From assembly GCF_030035675.1 (NCBI RefSeq), contig NC_084484.1, forward strand, positions 184,115,434 through 184,179,433: 64,000 nucleotides of DNA, read 5' to 3'. Made by a program: the position numbers and the translations under genes. Below are positions 10,190 to 20,870 of the stretch, in pieces. This DNA comes from Rhineura floridana. Lineage: Eukaryota > Chordata > Lepidosauria > Squamata > Rhineuridae. The number at the start of each line of letters is the position of its first letter. The first letter of the stretch is position 1. The notes beneath the pieces were generated by a model. That model saw only the letters and a program-made list of their open reading frames with translations, was not told the origin of the DNA and ran no database searches.

Positions 10190-11780
10190 CTATCTCCTTA
10201 TCAATCTAGAACTGCAATCCCGACCCCTTACTGAGATGGCTACCGATGCAAGGTTGCACACTGTTCCCTTTTTGGGAGAAAACGGAGGCAAAATAGGCGT
10301 TGAGCAGTTCTGTTTTTCCTTGTTATCTGTCAACATTTTGCCATCCTCATTGAGCAGCAGTCCCACCATTTCCTTGGTCTTTCTCTTGCTTCGAACATAT
10401 CTGAAAAAACCCTTTTTGTTGTTCCTCGCTTCCCTCGCCAGCCTCAGCTCATTCTGGGTTTTAGCTTTCCTTACGCTATTCCTGCAAGCCCGAGCCGCTC
10501 GTCGGTACTCTTCCTTGGTGATGCGTCCTGCCTTCCATTCTTTATACATGCTCTTTTTTACTTTTACCTCCTCCACCAGTCTTCCGTGTAGCCACATTGG
10601 CTTTTTCCGATGTCTTCCGTTTTTCTTCCTCTTTGGAATTGTTTGCGATTGTGCTTTTTGTAATACGTTCTTCATGAACTCCCACGCTTCTTGGGCTCCT
10701 TTTTTCTTTAGTCTATCTAGCCATGGGATCCTACCCATCATTTCCCTGAGCTGCTAAAATCGGCTTTCCTGAAATCCAAGGTCCATGTTTGACTATATTC
10801 TTCTTTGGCTTTCCCCAGAATCACAAATTCCAGCATTACGTGGTCGCTTTCCCCCAAGGTACCGACCGCTTTAATTCCCGTGACCAATTCGTCCCTGTTA
10901 GTTAAGATCAGGTCCAGGATTGCCGATCCCCTTGTTCCTTCTTCTACTTTTTGAAAGAGGAAATTATCAGCAAGGCCCATCAGGAATTTGTTGGCGGCTT
11001 TGTGCTTCGCAGAGTTTGTCTCCCAGCAGATATCCGGGTAGTTGAAGTCCCCCATCCTACTACTTCTTGCCTCCTTGAGATTTCAGAGATTCGTTTGAGA
11101 AAGACCTCATCTACCAGCTCTTCTTGGCCAGGGGGTCTGTAGTAGACACCTACTACCATGTCGGTTTTATTTGTTTCTCCATTTATTTTTACCCAAATGG
11201 TCTCTATCGGACCACTTTGTTCACTCTCTTGGATTTCCATAGAGGTGTATTTGTCTTTGACGTATAACGCTACTCCCCCTCCTTTTCTGTTGCTTCTATT
11301 CTTTCTGTAGAGTTTATATCCTTGAATGGCTATATTCCAATCATGGGAGTCATCCCACCAAGTCTCTGTTATCCCTATGAAGTCATATTTGCCTTGATGC
11401 ACTAAGACTTCAAGCTCCCCTTGCTTGTTTCCCAAGCTCCGCGCGTTGGTATATAGACACCAGAAGTCTCTTTTGTCCTGATTGGATTCCTCCGTTAATA
11501 TACCGTGAGCTTTGCCATGCATCCCTTTCTCTCTCCCAGTGTCTCCTGTACCCTTCAAATCCTTGTGTTTACAACCCGCTGTCTTTGGATCAGTCTTTAA
11601 GCTATCATCTCCATCCCCCAGAGGCTTTAGTTTAAAGCCCTCTTGATGAGTTTTGCCATACTTCTGCCAAATAGATTCTTCCCAGTCCTCATGAGGTGCA
11701 GCCCATCTCTTGCCAACAGTCCCCCCTCCAAGAAGCTTAGACCATGGTCCCAGAATCCAAACCTCTCCCGTCGACACCAT
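10190..11780 (-). pseudogene. CR1 ORF2 endonuclease and linker, frameshifted
   Basis: Two or three overlapping frames together cover the apurinic-like endonuclease and linker of CR1 ORF2. 11780-10980 carries CLYTNARSLGNKQGELEVL, ITETWWDDSHDW and GGGVALYVKDKYTS. 11055-10738 carries [11 protein letters not shown] and [10 protein letters not shown]. 10741-10190 carries the basic linker (GRHRKKPMWLHGRLVEEVKV). The frame changes near 11050 by a small insertion in a run of G, and again before the RT. Confidence 0.85.
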
Positions 11781-12301
11781 CTGCGTAACCAGTCGTTGAC
11801 CTGCAGTATCTTCCTTTCCCTTTGTAGTCCTCTATCCTTCACGGGAAGAATTGACGAGAAGACCACCTGCGCCCCCAAACCCTTGACCTTCCTACCCAGA
11901 GCCTCATAGTCTGAGGTGATCTGTTCCATGGTGTTTCTGGCCATGTCGTTTGTGCCCACATGGATGAGGAGAAAGGGGTACCTATCTTGTTTCCCAATGA
12001 GCCTCAGCAGGTTGTCAGCGACGTCCCGGATGCGTGCCCCAGGGAGACAACAGACTTCCTGATTCATTTTGTCCAGCTGGCATACCAGTGCCTCTACCCC
12101 CCTGAGCAACGAGTCTCCAACCACCAGCACCCTCCTCTTTTTGCCACGAGCTGTGGTTGCATCAGCTTCCTTCTTGTGGGGTGTGGAGTCTTCCTTTGCA
12201 GCCAGTGGCCACTCTTTTTGTTTCTGTTCATATAAATACTCTTTAAATATCAGCCAAATACAAGCCAACCTTCCCTCCGAACTCTGCCAATCAACCCTCA
12301 C
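11627..12301 (-). CDS. CR1 ORF1 (SGNH/GDSL esterase-like protein)
   Basis: A 224-residue frame with the CR1 ORF1 esterase-type fold. The nucleophile block is VLVVGDSLLRGVEALV, with a second block CCLPGARIRDVADNLLRLI, then LLIHVGTNDMARNT (the N-containing block) and a C-terminal LLARDGLHLMRTGKNLFG carrying the Asp-x-x-His pair. Such ORF1 proteins bind RNA and are thought to help RNP or membrane interactions in CR1. The same domain recurs in the copies at 20445-19888 and 31134-30784. Confidence 0.88.
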   Translation of the reverse strand: MRVDWQSSEGRLACIWLIFKEYLYEQKQKEWPLAAKEDSTPHKKEADATTARGKKRRVLVVGDSLLRGVEALVCQLDKMNQEVCCLPGARIRDVADNLLRLIGKQDRYPFLLIHVGTNDMARNTMEQITSDYEALGRKVKGLGAQVVFSSILPVKDRGLQRERKILQVNDWLRRWCRRERFGFWDHGLSFLEGGLLARDGLHLMRTGKNLFGRSMAKLIKRALN

Positions 12302-12534
12302 CTAACAACCTCACTCCAGCCAACTCAACAACTTCTCTCCCTCATCACTCACAAACCTCCCTTTATACTTCCAGCCAGCCAGCCACTCATCCAATCATCA
12401 TCCAGCATACTTCAGCTTCTCACCCATGTACTCCCCCTTTCTCCCTCAGTCAATTACCATACATCACCTAATAGACCCGCACTTAACTATATTTACAGAT
12501 GCTTAACCTACAGGAACATCACAGATGCCCCCGA

Positions 12535-12640
12535 AGGCTGCAATTCTAAACACACTTACTAAGGGACTAAGCACCATAGAACTCAACAAGACTTACTTCT
12601 GAGTAGATATAGTATGGATTGTGCTGTTGTAAACCTTGAC
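12535..12640. mobile_element. Short palindromic MITE (TTACTTCTGAGTAGA type)
   Basis: An 85-105 bp imperfect palindrome: CTGCAATTCTAAACACACTT on one side and ATAGTATGGATTGTGCTGTT on the other, around ACTCAACAAGACTTACTTCT. The same small foldback recurs at about 16628, 17395, 25550 and 54045. It is non-coding and common in reptile DNA; the superfamily is not determined. Confidence 0.55.
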
Positions 12641-12694
12641 TAGGGGTCCTCTGCAAAGACATCCATATCCAAGCAGGGTTGGCAACCCCCTGCC

Positions 12695-13156
12695 CAGGGC
12701 CAATTCTAAAGGGCGGCCAGGTTGGGCACTGGCCCAAGGACCCCACAGCTACAGGAGCCCCTGAGGGGCCCCTGAGGGGCCCTCTGCTCCCCTTCCACAA
12801 TCCGCACCCCCCACGCCCCCCACTTACCTATCAGCTGACTTTTTAGCATTGCCCTTAATGAAGATGGCGGCTGCAGCTTCCCTAGGGTACTGAAGCCGCT
12901 GCCGCCATCTTAGTTGATGGCAGAGATGTGCGCGCGTAGCAAGCATGTGTGCCATCAACAAAGATGGTGGCGGAGGCTTCATTCCCCTTAGGGAAACTGC
13001 GGCCGCCATCTTCATTAAGGGCAATGGTAAAGACTAGACAGGTAGGGGGGACGTGGGGGGGCCACACAGGGAAGCCGTACACGCACGCACACACACACAC
13101 TGGGGGCCAGGGCAAGCTGATGCCCAAGGGCCCCCGCATGCCTGGAGCCGGCCCTG
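12695..13156. mobile_element. hAT foldback MITE with 8-bp target duplication
   Basis: Termini CAGGGCCAATTCTAAAGGGC and, in reverse complement, CAGGGCCGGCTCCAGGCATG form inverted repeats. The element is flanked by cccctgcc (12687-12694) and cccctacc (13157-13164), an 8-bp hAT-type duplication with one change. The interior is a long imperfect hairpin with AAGATGGCGGC at 12861-12871, GCCGCCATCTT at 12901-12911, AAGATGGTGGC at 12961-12971 and GCCGCCATCTT at 13002-13012, which match or nearly match the YY1 site. There is a CA-rich run near 13080-13100. Confidence 0.8.
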
Positions 13157-13164
13157 CCCCTACC

Positions 13165-13785
13165 TGCAGTGCCCTGCCCCTATCTTTTAACATGTCTGCT
13201 CCAAAATTCTTAACAGATTTGACCCTTCAGAAAGAGGTCTGAGAAATGAGTAAGAGTAAGAAGATTCTCTACACTTTCTGTCTACCCTGTGGGCTGCTAT
13301 AAACTCACTTTGACAGCCAACCCAATTCCAGTGAGCAATAATGGACAGAGAGAAAACACACATGGTTTGGTCTACTTTCATAGGCAGCAGCTTGGGAACA
13401 ACAGTTGTAGCCACACTTCCAAATATGTGAATTCTCTTTTACCACTATTGGGCAAGAAACAAACTGTCATGCAACCGACAAGGTGCATCATCAATGGGTT
13501 TAAGGGGTTGACCTGAGCACATGGAACCACTACTGTTGCTTCTATGGCTGTAACAGGGTGAGGTTAAAGATAAGTGAAATGCAAATAGAAAAAACAACAA
13601 CACAAAAGGCAGTAACACTTTCCTAAATGCAATACCATACTAACCACAACAAGATTCCTATGAGTAAGGCAGAAAACTCAGCATCCCACAACCAGTCAGG
13701 ATTCATAACCAAAAACCCAAACTAAAATATCCTAGCAGCCAGTCAGCCAAGGTCACAGAAATCCCCATGCAGCACAACCTGACCT
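13165..13785. other. Unassigned intergenic sequence
   Basis: About 620 bp without recognisable gene or repeat structure. Open frames are short and show no domain. Confidence 0.5.
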
Positions 13786-13789
13786 GGGG

Positions 13790-14270
13790 ACTGCAGTTAA
13801 TGCAGAATGCTGCAGCACAATTGCTGACATGAGTGAGATCCTATCAGCACATTACACCTCTGCTCTGAAATCTACATTGGTTGCTGATTTGCTACCAGGC
13901 CAAGTTCAAGCTGTGCTTTCCATGTATGGGTGCCACATAGTACTTGTTCTGCTCTTGTAAGAAATCAGTCCTTTTGTGTGGCAGCACCTAAGCTTTGGAA
14001 CTCCTTGCCTATTGACATTAGGCAGATGCCTCTTTTCAGCACCTGCTAAAATCAGTTTTCTTGAGGCAAGCCTCTCCAGGCATGTAGAAGCTATTGTGTT
14101 TTTAAATCTGCTTTTAACTCATTGTTGGTTTTATTAGTTTGAATGTTTTTAAATATCTGTCCTTAACGCCTTTGCCAATAATTTTATTGTTTTAATTCTT
14201 TCTGTAAACCACTTTGAGATTTTTTTACAATAAAGCGGTATATAAATGTTGTAAATAAAAATACATAAAT
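13790..14270 (+). mobile_element. Old L2 LINE 3' end
   Basis: A degraded plus-strand L2 C-terminus (nucleotides encode NLHWLLICYQAKFK-like and LWNSLPIDIRQMP-like remnants) with many disruptions, followed by an AT-rich 3' UTR and the terminal GTAAACCACTTTGAGAT and GCGGTATATAAATGTTGT. More diverged than the L2 copy just to the right. Confidence 0.7.
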
Positions 14271-14274
14271 TATT

Positions 14275-14460
14275 TATTTATTTATTTATTTAATTTGTAT
14301 CCCGCCCTTCCTCCCAGCAGGGGCCCAGGGAGGCAAACAAAGCACTAAAAAAAACTTTAAAATATCATAAAAACAGATCTTAAAATACATTAAAACAAAA
14401 CAGCATTAAAAACATTTTTAAAAAACAACCTTAAAAAAGGGTTAAAAACATTATTAAAAA
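14275..14460 (-). mobile_element. L2 3' UTR tail
   Basis: The segment TTTATTTAATTTGTATCCCG CCCTTCCTCCCAGC, then CATAAAAACAGATCTTAAAA, is the antisense of the common L2 tail GGGCGGGATATAAAT. The same tail occurs at 26223, 40690, 49500, 58535 and 16725. Confidence 0.75.
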
Positions 14461-14464
14461 CATA

Positions 14465-15737
14465 TTATTTATTTATTTATTTATTTTATTTTATTTATAG
14501 ACTGCCCATAGTGAATAGCTCTCTGGGTGGTGAACAGCAGAGTTAAAATACAAAGTTACAATAAAACATACAAGGTCACAACAAGGTAGAGTAAAAAAAC
14601 ATTGAATATAAAACATGAACGTTAAAATGCCTGGGAGTATAACCAGGTCTTAACCTGGCGCCTAAAAGAAAGTACCGTAGGCGCCAGGTGTATCTCCTCA
14701 GGTAAGCTGTTCCATAGTTCGGGGGCCACCACAGAAAAGGCCCTGGATCTAATAACAATCCTCCGGGCATCCTGATGGGTTGGTACCCAGAGGAGGGCCT
14801 TAGATACTGAACGAAGTGAACGGGTAGGTTCAAAGTAGGAGAGGCGTTCCATCAGATATTGCGGTCCCACACCGTGTAAGGCTTTATAGGTCAAAACCAG
14901 CACCTTGAATCTGGCTCGGAAACAAATAGGTAGCCAGTGCAAGCGGGCCAGGACAGGTGTTATATGCGCGGACCAATGGGTCCCCGTCAACAACCTGGCT
15001 GCCGCGTTTTGCACTAGCTGAAGTTTCCGAACGGTCTTCAAGGGCAGCCCTACGTAGAGCGCATTACAGTAGTCCAATCTAGAAGTTACCAGAGCGTGAA
15101 CAATAGAGGCGAGATCGTCACTGTCCAGATAGGGGTGTAGTTGGGCTACTAAGCGAAGCTGGTAAAACGCATTCCGCGCCACTGAGGCCACTTGAGCCTC
15201 AAGCGACAAGAAAGGGTCAAAAAGGACCCCCAAACTACGAACCTGTTCCTTCAAGGGGAGTGTAACCCCATCTAGAACAGGCTGAACATCCACCATCTGG
15301 GCAGGTAAAGAGCTCACCAACAGTGTCTCAGTCTTGTCTGGATTGAGTTTCAGTTTATTAGCTCTCATCCAGTCCATTATCGCGGTCAGGCAACGGTTCA
15401 GCACATCAACAGCCTCACCTGAAGAAGGTGAAAAGGAGAAGTAGAGCTGCGTGTCATCAGCGTACTGATGGCAATGCACTCCAAAACTCCTGATGACCGC
15501 ACCCAGAGGCTGCATGTAGATGTTAAAAAGCATGGGGGACAAGACCGACCCCTGAGGGACTCCACAATGGAGAGTCCAGGGTGTCGAGCAATGTTCCCCA
15601 AGCACTACCTTCTGGCGACGATCCGCTAAGTAGGAGCGGAGCCACTGCCAAGCAGTGCCCCCAACTCCCAACTCCGTGAGCCTCCCCAGAAGGATACCAT
15701 GGTCGATGGTATCAAACGCCGCTGAGAGATCAATTAA
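14465..15737 (-). mobile_element. L2-clade LINE, 5'-truncated
   Basis: A minus-strand L2 copy covering the RT palm to the 3' end. Its 3' UTR has the CACCCAGAGAGCTATTCACT-type stem region and ends in ATTT repeats near 14465-14490. The 5' end is cut at about 15737, inside the RT motif [11 protein letters not shown]. The adjoining bases belong to another L2 subfamily (15738-15850). Confidence 0.88.
14622..15671 (-). CDS. L2 ORF2 reverse transcriptase C-terminal part, open
   Basis: A 349-residue uninterrupted frame: [40 protein letters not shown], the catalytic [72 protein letters not shown] and the C-terminal [10 protein letters not shown]. The frame is still open upstream to the 5' truncation at 15737. 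The endonuclease is missing, so it is not autonomous. The open frame suggests a fairly young insertion. Confidence 0.88.
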   Translation of the reverse strand: MGVGGTAWQWLRSYLADRRQKVVLGEHCSTPWTLHCGVPQGSVLSPMLFNIYMQPLGAVIRSFGVHCHQYADDTQLYFSFSPSSGEAVDVLNRCLTAIMDWMRANKLKLNPDKTETLLVSSLPAQMVDVQPVLDGVTLPLKEQVRSLGVLFDPFLSLEAQVASVARNAFYQLRLVAQLHPYLDSDDLASIVHALVTSRLDYCNALYVGLPLKTVRKLQLVQNAAARLLTGTHWSAHITPVLARLHWLPICFRARFKVLVLTYKALHGVGPQYLMERLSYFEPTRSLRSVSKALLWVPTHQDARRIVIRSRAFSVVAPELWNSLPEEIHLAPTVLSFRRQVKTWLYSQAF

Positions 15738-15850
15738 ACAATTCTGACACAGATGCAGACTGGGATAAGTCTCAACTTAAAAGGCTTGTTGAAAGAGGAA
15801 GGTCCGTTTCCTATGTCTTCAAAAGGCGCCGAAATGATAGCAGAGATGGC
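15738..15850 (-). mobile_element. L2 ORF2/3' UTR junction fragment
   Basis: Contains ACAGATGCAGACTGGGATAA and CTCAACTTAAAAGGCTTGTT, the conserved end of another L2 subfamily. The same block occurs at 16735 (opposite strand), 26430, 31155, 40915 and 58770. Confidence 0.65.
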
Positions 15851-15889
15851 TATCTGGAGTCACTGTGGCCCTTGAATCTCTTCCCACTT

Positions 15890-16065
15890 TTAGGAACCAA
15901 GGAATCTACTTTATACTGACTCAGGCCATTTCGTACCATCTAGCTCAGTACTCATGACATGGACTAGCATTGGCTCTCCAGGATTCCAGGTAATAGTCTT
16001 TTCCAGGAATTGAATTTTGGACCTTGCATGCAAAGCATATGCCCTACCAATGAGCTACAACCCTC
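15890..16065 (-). mobile_element. tRNA-derived SINE
   Basis: Reverse complement of a SINE whose head carries TAGCTCATTGGTAGGGCAT (A-box like) and TGCATGCAAGGTCCAAAATT (degraded B-box region), then a body with TGGAGAGCC and a tail matching TATAAAGTAGATTCCTTGG. Related copies are at 21490, 22915, 24090, 41518, 51195, 53395 and 58912. Confidence 0.7.
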
Positions 16066-16131
16066 CCCCTGTTTAAAAAAGTATCTTTTAAAATTGTTCT
16101 TTGCAATTCACTCTTGAATGCACATCATACC

Positions 16132-16345
16132 TAGGGCAGATCCATACCATTCATTTATAGCACATTCAACACACATTTGAAGCACATGAATCCCACCACA
16201 GAATCATGGGAATTTTAGTTTGTTAAGGGTGATGAGAACTATAACTGTGAGGGGGAAACTACACTTCCCAGGATTCTTTAGGGGAAGTCATGTGCTTTAA
16301 ATGTGAGTTGGATGCGCTTTAAATGTGTTGATCTACTTAATCAGC
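16132..16345. mobile_element. Palindromic MITE (AACTACACTTCCCAGGATTC type)
   Basis: An imperfect foldback of about 210 bp: GGGCAGATCCATACCATTC and CAGAATCATGGGAATTTTAG on the left, AACTACACTTCCCAGGATTC and TGTGCTTTAAATGTGAGTTG on the right. It is non-coding. No clear target duplication could be fixed. Confidence 0.6.
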
Positions 16346-16627
16346 TTTGCCTGCATGTAAATCGTTTTAATTAATTTTAAAAATGGAAATGAGCTATAAA
16401 GTTTACTGGGTGACTATGGGCTACTCACCATCTTTCAGCCTATCCTCCCCTCAGGATGAAAACAACGGAGAACCATGATCACCCCAAGGAAGAAGGGCAC
16501 ACTTAAAATGTAGAGGGAAAAATCATCTACAACCATAGTGTGAAATCAAATACTTATTGGGACACAGTATGAAGAAATATTTATATAAACATGACTATCA
16601 AATATGTTTATTAATTACACAATCTGT

Positions 16628-16712
16628 AAAGATATTTATAGTGCAATCTGATGTTTGTTGACTCAGAAGCAAGTCCCAATGTATTCAATGGGGCTTACTC
16701 AAACTGGGAAGT
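16628..16712. mobile_element. Short palindromic MITE
   Basis: A copy of the palindrome seen at 12535, with GACTCAGAAGCAAGTCCCAA and TTCAATGGGGCTTACTCAAA as its core arms. Confidence 0.5.
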
Positions 16713-16724
16713 GTGCAGAGAACT

Positions 16725-17015
16725 ACAGCCTCAAGTGTTAAGGAACTTGTTCTTTCAACAAGCCTTTTAAGTTGAGACCTTATCCCAGTCTGAGTCTGTG
16801 TTGGAATTGCTTTTTAATATGTTTTTAAGCCTTTTGTTTTTTTTAAAAAAATGTTTTTTAAAGCTTTTAAAAAATGTTTTCAAAGATGTTTTAATATATT
16901 TTAAAGTCTGATTTTTATGATGTTTTAAAGTGCTTTTAGTGCTTTTGTTTGCCGCGCTGGGCTCTTATTGGGAAGAAGGGCGGGATATAAATCAAATAAT
17001 AAATAAATAAACTTC
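16725..17015 (+). mobile_element. L2 3' end
   Basis: Plus-strand CAAGCCTTTTAAGTTGAGAC followed by a T-rich 3' UTR and the terminal GGGAAGAAGGGCGGGATATA, then AAATAAATAAA. It marks the same subfamily as 26223, 40690 and 58535. Confidence 0.75.
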
Positions 17016-17384
17016 ATTCACCTAACCCAAAATTCAGAATCATGCTTCTTTAGGCTGTTTTCCAACTGTTTATTCTTGCTTTATGGTTATTGGATTTTAT
17101 AAGGATTTATTTCTTATTGTGAGTTGCCTTGGTTTCCAATCACCAACCCTACCTCACAGGGTTGTTGGAAAGACTCCATACACGCACGCACACTGCAGAT
17201 GTATAAATACATACAGCCCATATAATAGTTTATTGTCAAACCAGTTGGTCATTGCAGAAAAATCAGTATTAGTTTTTAAAAAATCAGAATAAAAACTGTA
17301 ATACCTAAATAAGCCCTGCCTAATTGCTTTAAAACAGGACTGGAGAAAGACAGAAAGATTGAGAACACAAACACAATTCTTTTT

Positions 17385-17495
17385 TACATTCACTCAGAAG
17401 TCCCATTAATTTGCAGCACATTCATAACCATGTCTACTCAAAATTAAGTCCTATTGAATTCAATGGGATTTACTCTGGGCACATGGGATTAGCAT
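17385..17495. mobile_element. Short palindromic MITE
   Basis: Two arms, ACTCAGAAGTCCCATTAATT and ATTCAATGGGATTTACTCTG, of the same palindrome family as 12535. The second arm is better preserved. Confidence 0.45.
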
Positions 17496-18230
17496 TGCCT
17501 TTACCCCCACAAAAGCAAGTATTGGGAAGGTTTTGAAAACACTGCCCAGGATCTGACTCCTGCACACAAGAGGGAAAAAAACTGAAATGTATGTACTTAC
17601 CCAATTTATGAGATTTTCAGATAAACGGGAAGAAACCACCATTTTCTGACATTGCAATGAGATTTTCTAGACACTGCCTCAGGTCAACCAAACACAACCC
17701 TGGCTTCACTTATTGGCTGCAATCCTGAACGGGCGGGGTTAGAGCTTCCAAGTGCTATACAGGACAGATTTGTTAAAAAAAAGATTTAACAGTTGGGGGG
17801 CGGCTGACATTTTGATGTATATCTTGAGAACCTGACCATCTAGAACCTTTTTTTTTTAATTAAAGCTGAGAATCCGGGCCACCTAATGGGCTAAGCGGGT
17901 GCCGGGTGGCATGGAAAGAATCCGGGTAAAACCCGGCTAACTGGGCAATATGGCAACCCTATGGCCACACCATTGGCACAGCAGAGAGACCAGCAATCTT
18001 TAGCGTCTCCTCCCCTTGAGCATTTTCACCCCAGTGGGTCATTAGAAGAATTTGTACCTAAAAACTTGTTCCTGAGTCTCTTTACTTCCTCCTCCCTCCC
18101 AATACATTTTCCTTTTGTGTCATGTCTTTTTAGATAACCACCCTGAGGACAGTGACTGTCTTGTTTGTAATGATTTGTAGGGCTCTCTGGGAGTCTTTTT
18201 TGGCTGAAGAGTGGGATTAAAAAAATCCTT
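17496..18230. other. Unassigned intergenic sequence
   Basis: No gene or structured repeat recognised, apart from homopolymer runs (T-run near 17851, GC-rich patch 17880-17920). Short minus-strand frames show no family resemblance. Confidence 0.45.
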
Positions 18231-18239
18231 AAATAACTA

Positions 18240-18605
18240 AAGTTGTTGCAGGTGCCGCTTGTACAGAGAGCCTTTTCTGTGGTGGCCCCCACTCTCTGGA
18301 ACTCCCTCCCATGTGATCTCCGACATGCCCCTTCCCTAGACGTATTCCGCAAGGCCCTGAAGAGTGGTTATTCCAACAGGCCTATGAGGTCCTTGGGACG
18401 GGTAAATCTCCATGATTTGTCATCTGTCGTATGCTGCTAATATAACTGTTTTTATATGTATCGATGACTGTCCAATATTTTATTTATTGTTATTATGTGA
18501 TTGCATTTGAAATTTTTGTATTTTATCTCATTTTAATGTACGTCGCCTAGAGTGGCTAATTGCCAGATAGGCGACAAACAAATTAAATATTATTATTATT
18601 ATTAC
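18240..18605 (+). mobile_element. L2-type LINE 3' end
   Basis: The plus frame reads [20 protein letters not shown] then SLDVFRKALKS, the L2 C-terminus, and the element ends with a hairpin GTCGCCTAGAGTGGC / AGATAGGCGAC (18541-18575) and a TATTATT tail. The same hairpin type ends the piece at 26987-27085. Confidence 0.8.
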
Positions 18606-19235
18606 TTAGTTACACAATAAACCTCTGGCTCCTGGGGTCAGCAGCTGGCAGTCCCTGGGCCCAGTCTGGTCTCCTGAATAGCCCCACCAGACCTCCAGTT
18701 GCCAACTGAAGAGACACCTGAGGATGTTCGTGGGATTTGGCAGCAGGACATTGTGGGACATCAGCGGCTTCTCTTTATTCTGCCCCACTGACTAGAAAAA
18801 GGCACTGGGAGACAACTGTTTGTTGTGGAATCGGTGCTCTGCATGCGTACATGTTCTTCACAGCATCCACACAATGTTGTTGGCATCAAAATGCTAGGCC
18901 ACATTGCCCCCCCCCCACTGCATGCCACACCACTTAATCTGAATTTTCTTTATTCAGGAAAAAATCCAGCAAGTTTAAAAAACCTGTTGCTCACGACCCA
19001 TTTGTGATATTTCAATGACCTGTTTGCAATATTAAGCTGTCGTCTGGAAGCACCCCAAGCAAATAGCTGCCTTGTTCATTATTTTCCAGATTAAAGAGTG
19101 GGCCTCATAGCGACCTGGGTTGGTTATCAAAGTAAGTCAAACTATGCATTACTGGCACCATGCAAACATGTGGGATCCAGGAGAGGAGCTCAAAGAGGCT
19201 TTGCTCATCCCTGGTCTTATATATATATATATAAG
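18606..19235. other. Unassigned intergenic sequence with short microsatellite
   Basis: No gene found. A short TA repeat lies at about 19219-19233 and a C-run at 18907-18916. Confidence 0.45.
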
Positions 19236-19239
19236 TGTT

Positions 19240-19600
19240 GATTCTGATTTTGCTCATTCTAATTTAGGGCTCCGCCAGATGACCTGTTCTATCCAGCATT
19301 CATCCTGGTCTGCAGTGGTTAAGGCTGTAACCACACTAGTCACTAGATCAAAGCATTTCCATTAGCCACACCTGGAGGGGGAATGGGTTGATCTCCCGAT
19401 CAATTGCAAAATCTCTTTGAAGCTGATTTTTTTAAAAAAAACACAAGCAACTCCCAGCAGGTTTTACAGTAAAAAGGGGCAGGATTTGAATAGCTTTGTG
19501 TGCCCTCATTTTCAGAACAGAGAGGTGGAGACACACTGGAACCATCAGTACAGTGGGTGTGTTTCTATCCTAAATTATATCTGATCCTTATTGAACATTG
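19240..19600 (+). repeat. Unclassified dispersed repeat, family X fragment
   Basis: Shares diagnostic stretches, inverted, with 24340-24620: CATTTCCATTAGCCACACCT here against AGATGTGGCCAATGGAAACG there, and AGCAGGTTTTACAGTAAAAA against TTTTTGCTGTAAAACCTGGT. The motif GCATTCATCCTGGTCTGC links it to 21720, 25150 and 63170. Probably a degraded DNA transposon; no coding region recognised. Confidence 0.5.
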
Positions 19601-19639
19601 ATTCTGGGTGTTTTTTTTTTGTGGACCAGCGATGAGCAT

Positions 19640-20870
19640 TTCCCTGATTTGCTTTTGGTCCATGGTCCCGGAATCCAAATCTCTCACCTCGTCACCACCT
19701 TCATAGCCAGTCATTTGCCCAGAGTATTTTTCTTTCCCTTTCCGCTCCTACTCTAAGTACTGGAAGGATGGACGAGAAAACTATCTGGGCCCCAAAGTCC
19801 TTGAGTTTCCTTCCCAGAGCTTCCAAGTCTGTGGCTTTTTCTTTGTAGTTCTGCTTGGCAGTATCATTGGTTCCTCGTGGGAGTGCCCTATTGTAGGGTT
19901 AGAAGGGCGGGATAGAAATATTTTAAATAAATAAAATAAAATAAATAAATGGGTGAAAAGAAAGGGATACATGTCATTGGGTTTATGAGTGATGGCAATC
20001 CTTCCATTACATCTCTAATCTGTCCTCCAGGGAGACAGCATACCTGGCGAGTCATAGAATCGTAGAGTTGGAAGGGGCCTATAAAGCCATCAAGTCCAAC
20101 CCCCTGCTCAATGCAGGTCCATGGGTCTTCTTGGCATACTTGGGTTTCAATCCCACACATTAGGGAGTCTCCCACTACTACTACTCTTCTCTCCTTGTCG
20201 CGGGGCGTTGTTTTGTTGCCTTTCCTTGACTGAGCTCCAGCCTCTTGCTTGCTGTTGAGTGGGATCTCCTGTAATTCTTCCCTTGGCAGGCTCTCCTCCG
20301 GTTGCATATTCAAGTGCCTGAAAGCAGTTCCATAGTTCCACTGGTGAAGGGTGTCTTCTCGCTCTTCTGCTCTTGTCACCCTTTCCCAGAGTTTCCTCCA
20401 CTTTGTTGTTGTTCTCCAGAACAGTCTTCTCTTCTGCTTCGACATGGTTCTTCCACCTCCTGTAATTCTGTTGGCTGTTGTTTTTCCACCGTTCTATCTA
20501 AGAACACTTTGTCTTCTCTTGTACTCTTCAGTGTGGCCACCCATTGCTCCAGGCCCCTCACTTTTTCTTCCAACAGTGCCACTTGTTGCATATGTGCACC
20601 ATGTTGTTCTCAGGCAAGAAAACAAACATTGCACAAACCTTCCAGGTCACCACCACTGGAGTGCCCTTCCTGTCCATAATTGCTATTACCCTTTGTCTCT
20701 TTTTTTCTACTCATATTGGTCCTGTACCCTTTAAAGGTTAACAGGAGAGTCCCACTGGTATGTGGTGTGTGCTACAATAACTTCCTTTTGTTAGGGACCT
20801 CTCCCTTGACCTCCCCTGCCGAACTCCGCTGCAAAACTCTTGTTAGCTCTACCAAGGGGCTCTCCTAGCT
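19640..20870 (-). pseudogene. CR1 5' region with broken ORF1, nested insertions
   Basis: Minus-strand remains of a CR1 5' UTR and ORF1. 20591-20376 encodes a coiled-coil-like N-terminus (VALLEEKVRGLEQWVATLK). 20445-19888 carries the esterase block RRVVVVGDSLMCGIETQV and VCCLPGGQIRDVMEGLPSL. Two later pieces interrupt it: a CR1 3'-end segment at about 20053-20112 (GAATCGTAGAGTTGGAAGGG) and an L2 tail at about 19885-19950 (AGAAGGGCGGGATAGAAAT). The ORF1 is not functional. Confidence 0.8.

Larger units (their letters stand above)
8622..12520 (-). mobile_element. CR1 LINE, nearly full length
   Basis: The minus strand runs from a CR1 5' UTR (about 12520-12302) through ORF1 (12301-11627) and ORF2 (about 11780-8703) to the classic CR1 3' end, whose tail is the ATTCTATG-type repeat (GAATCATAGAATCATAGAG on the plus strand near 8624). 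The tail motif and sequence differ from the TTCTTATG-tailed copies elsewhere, so it is a different subfamily. ORF2 has at least a frameshift near 11050 in the endonuclease and a stop at 10206-10204 before the RT, so the copy is inactive. Confidence 0.93.
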
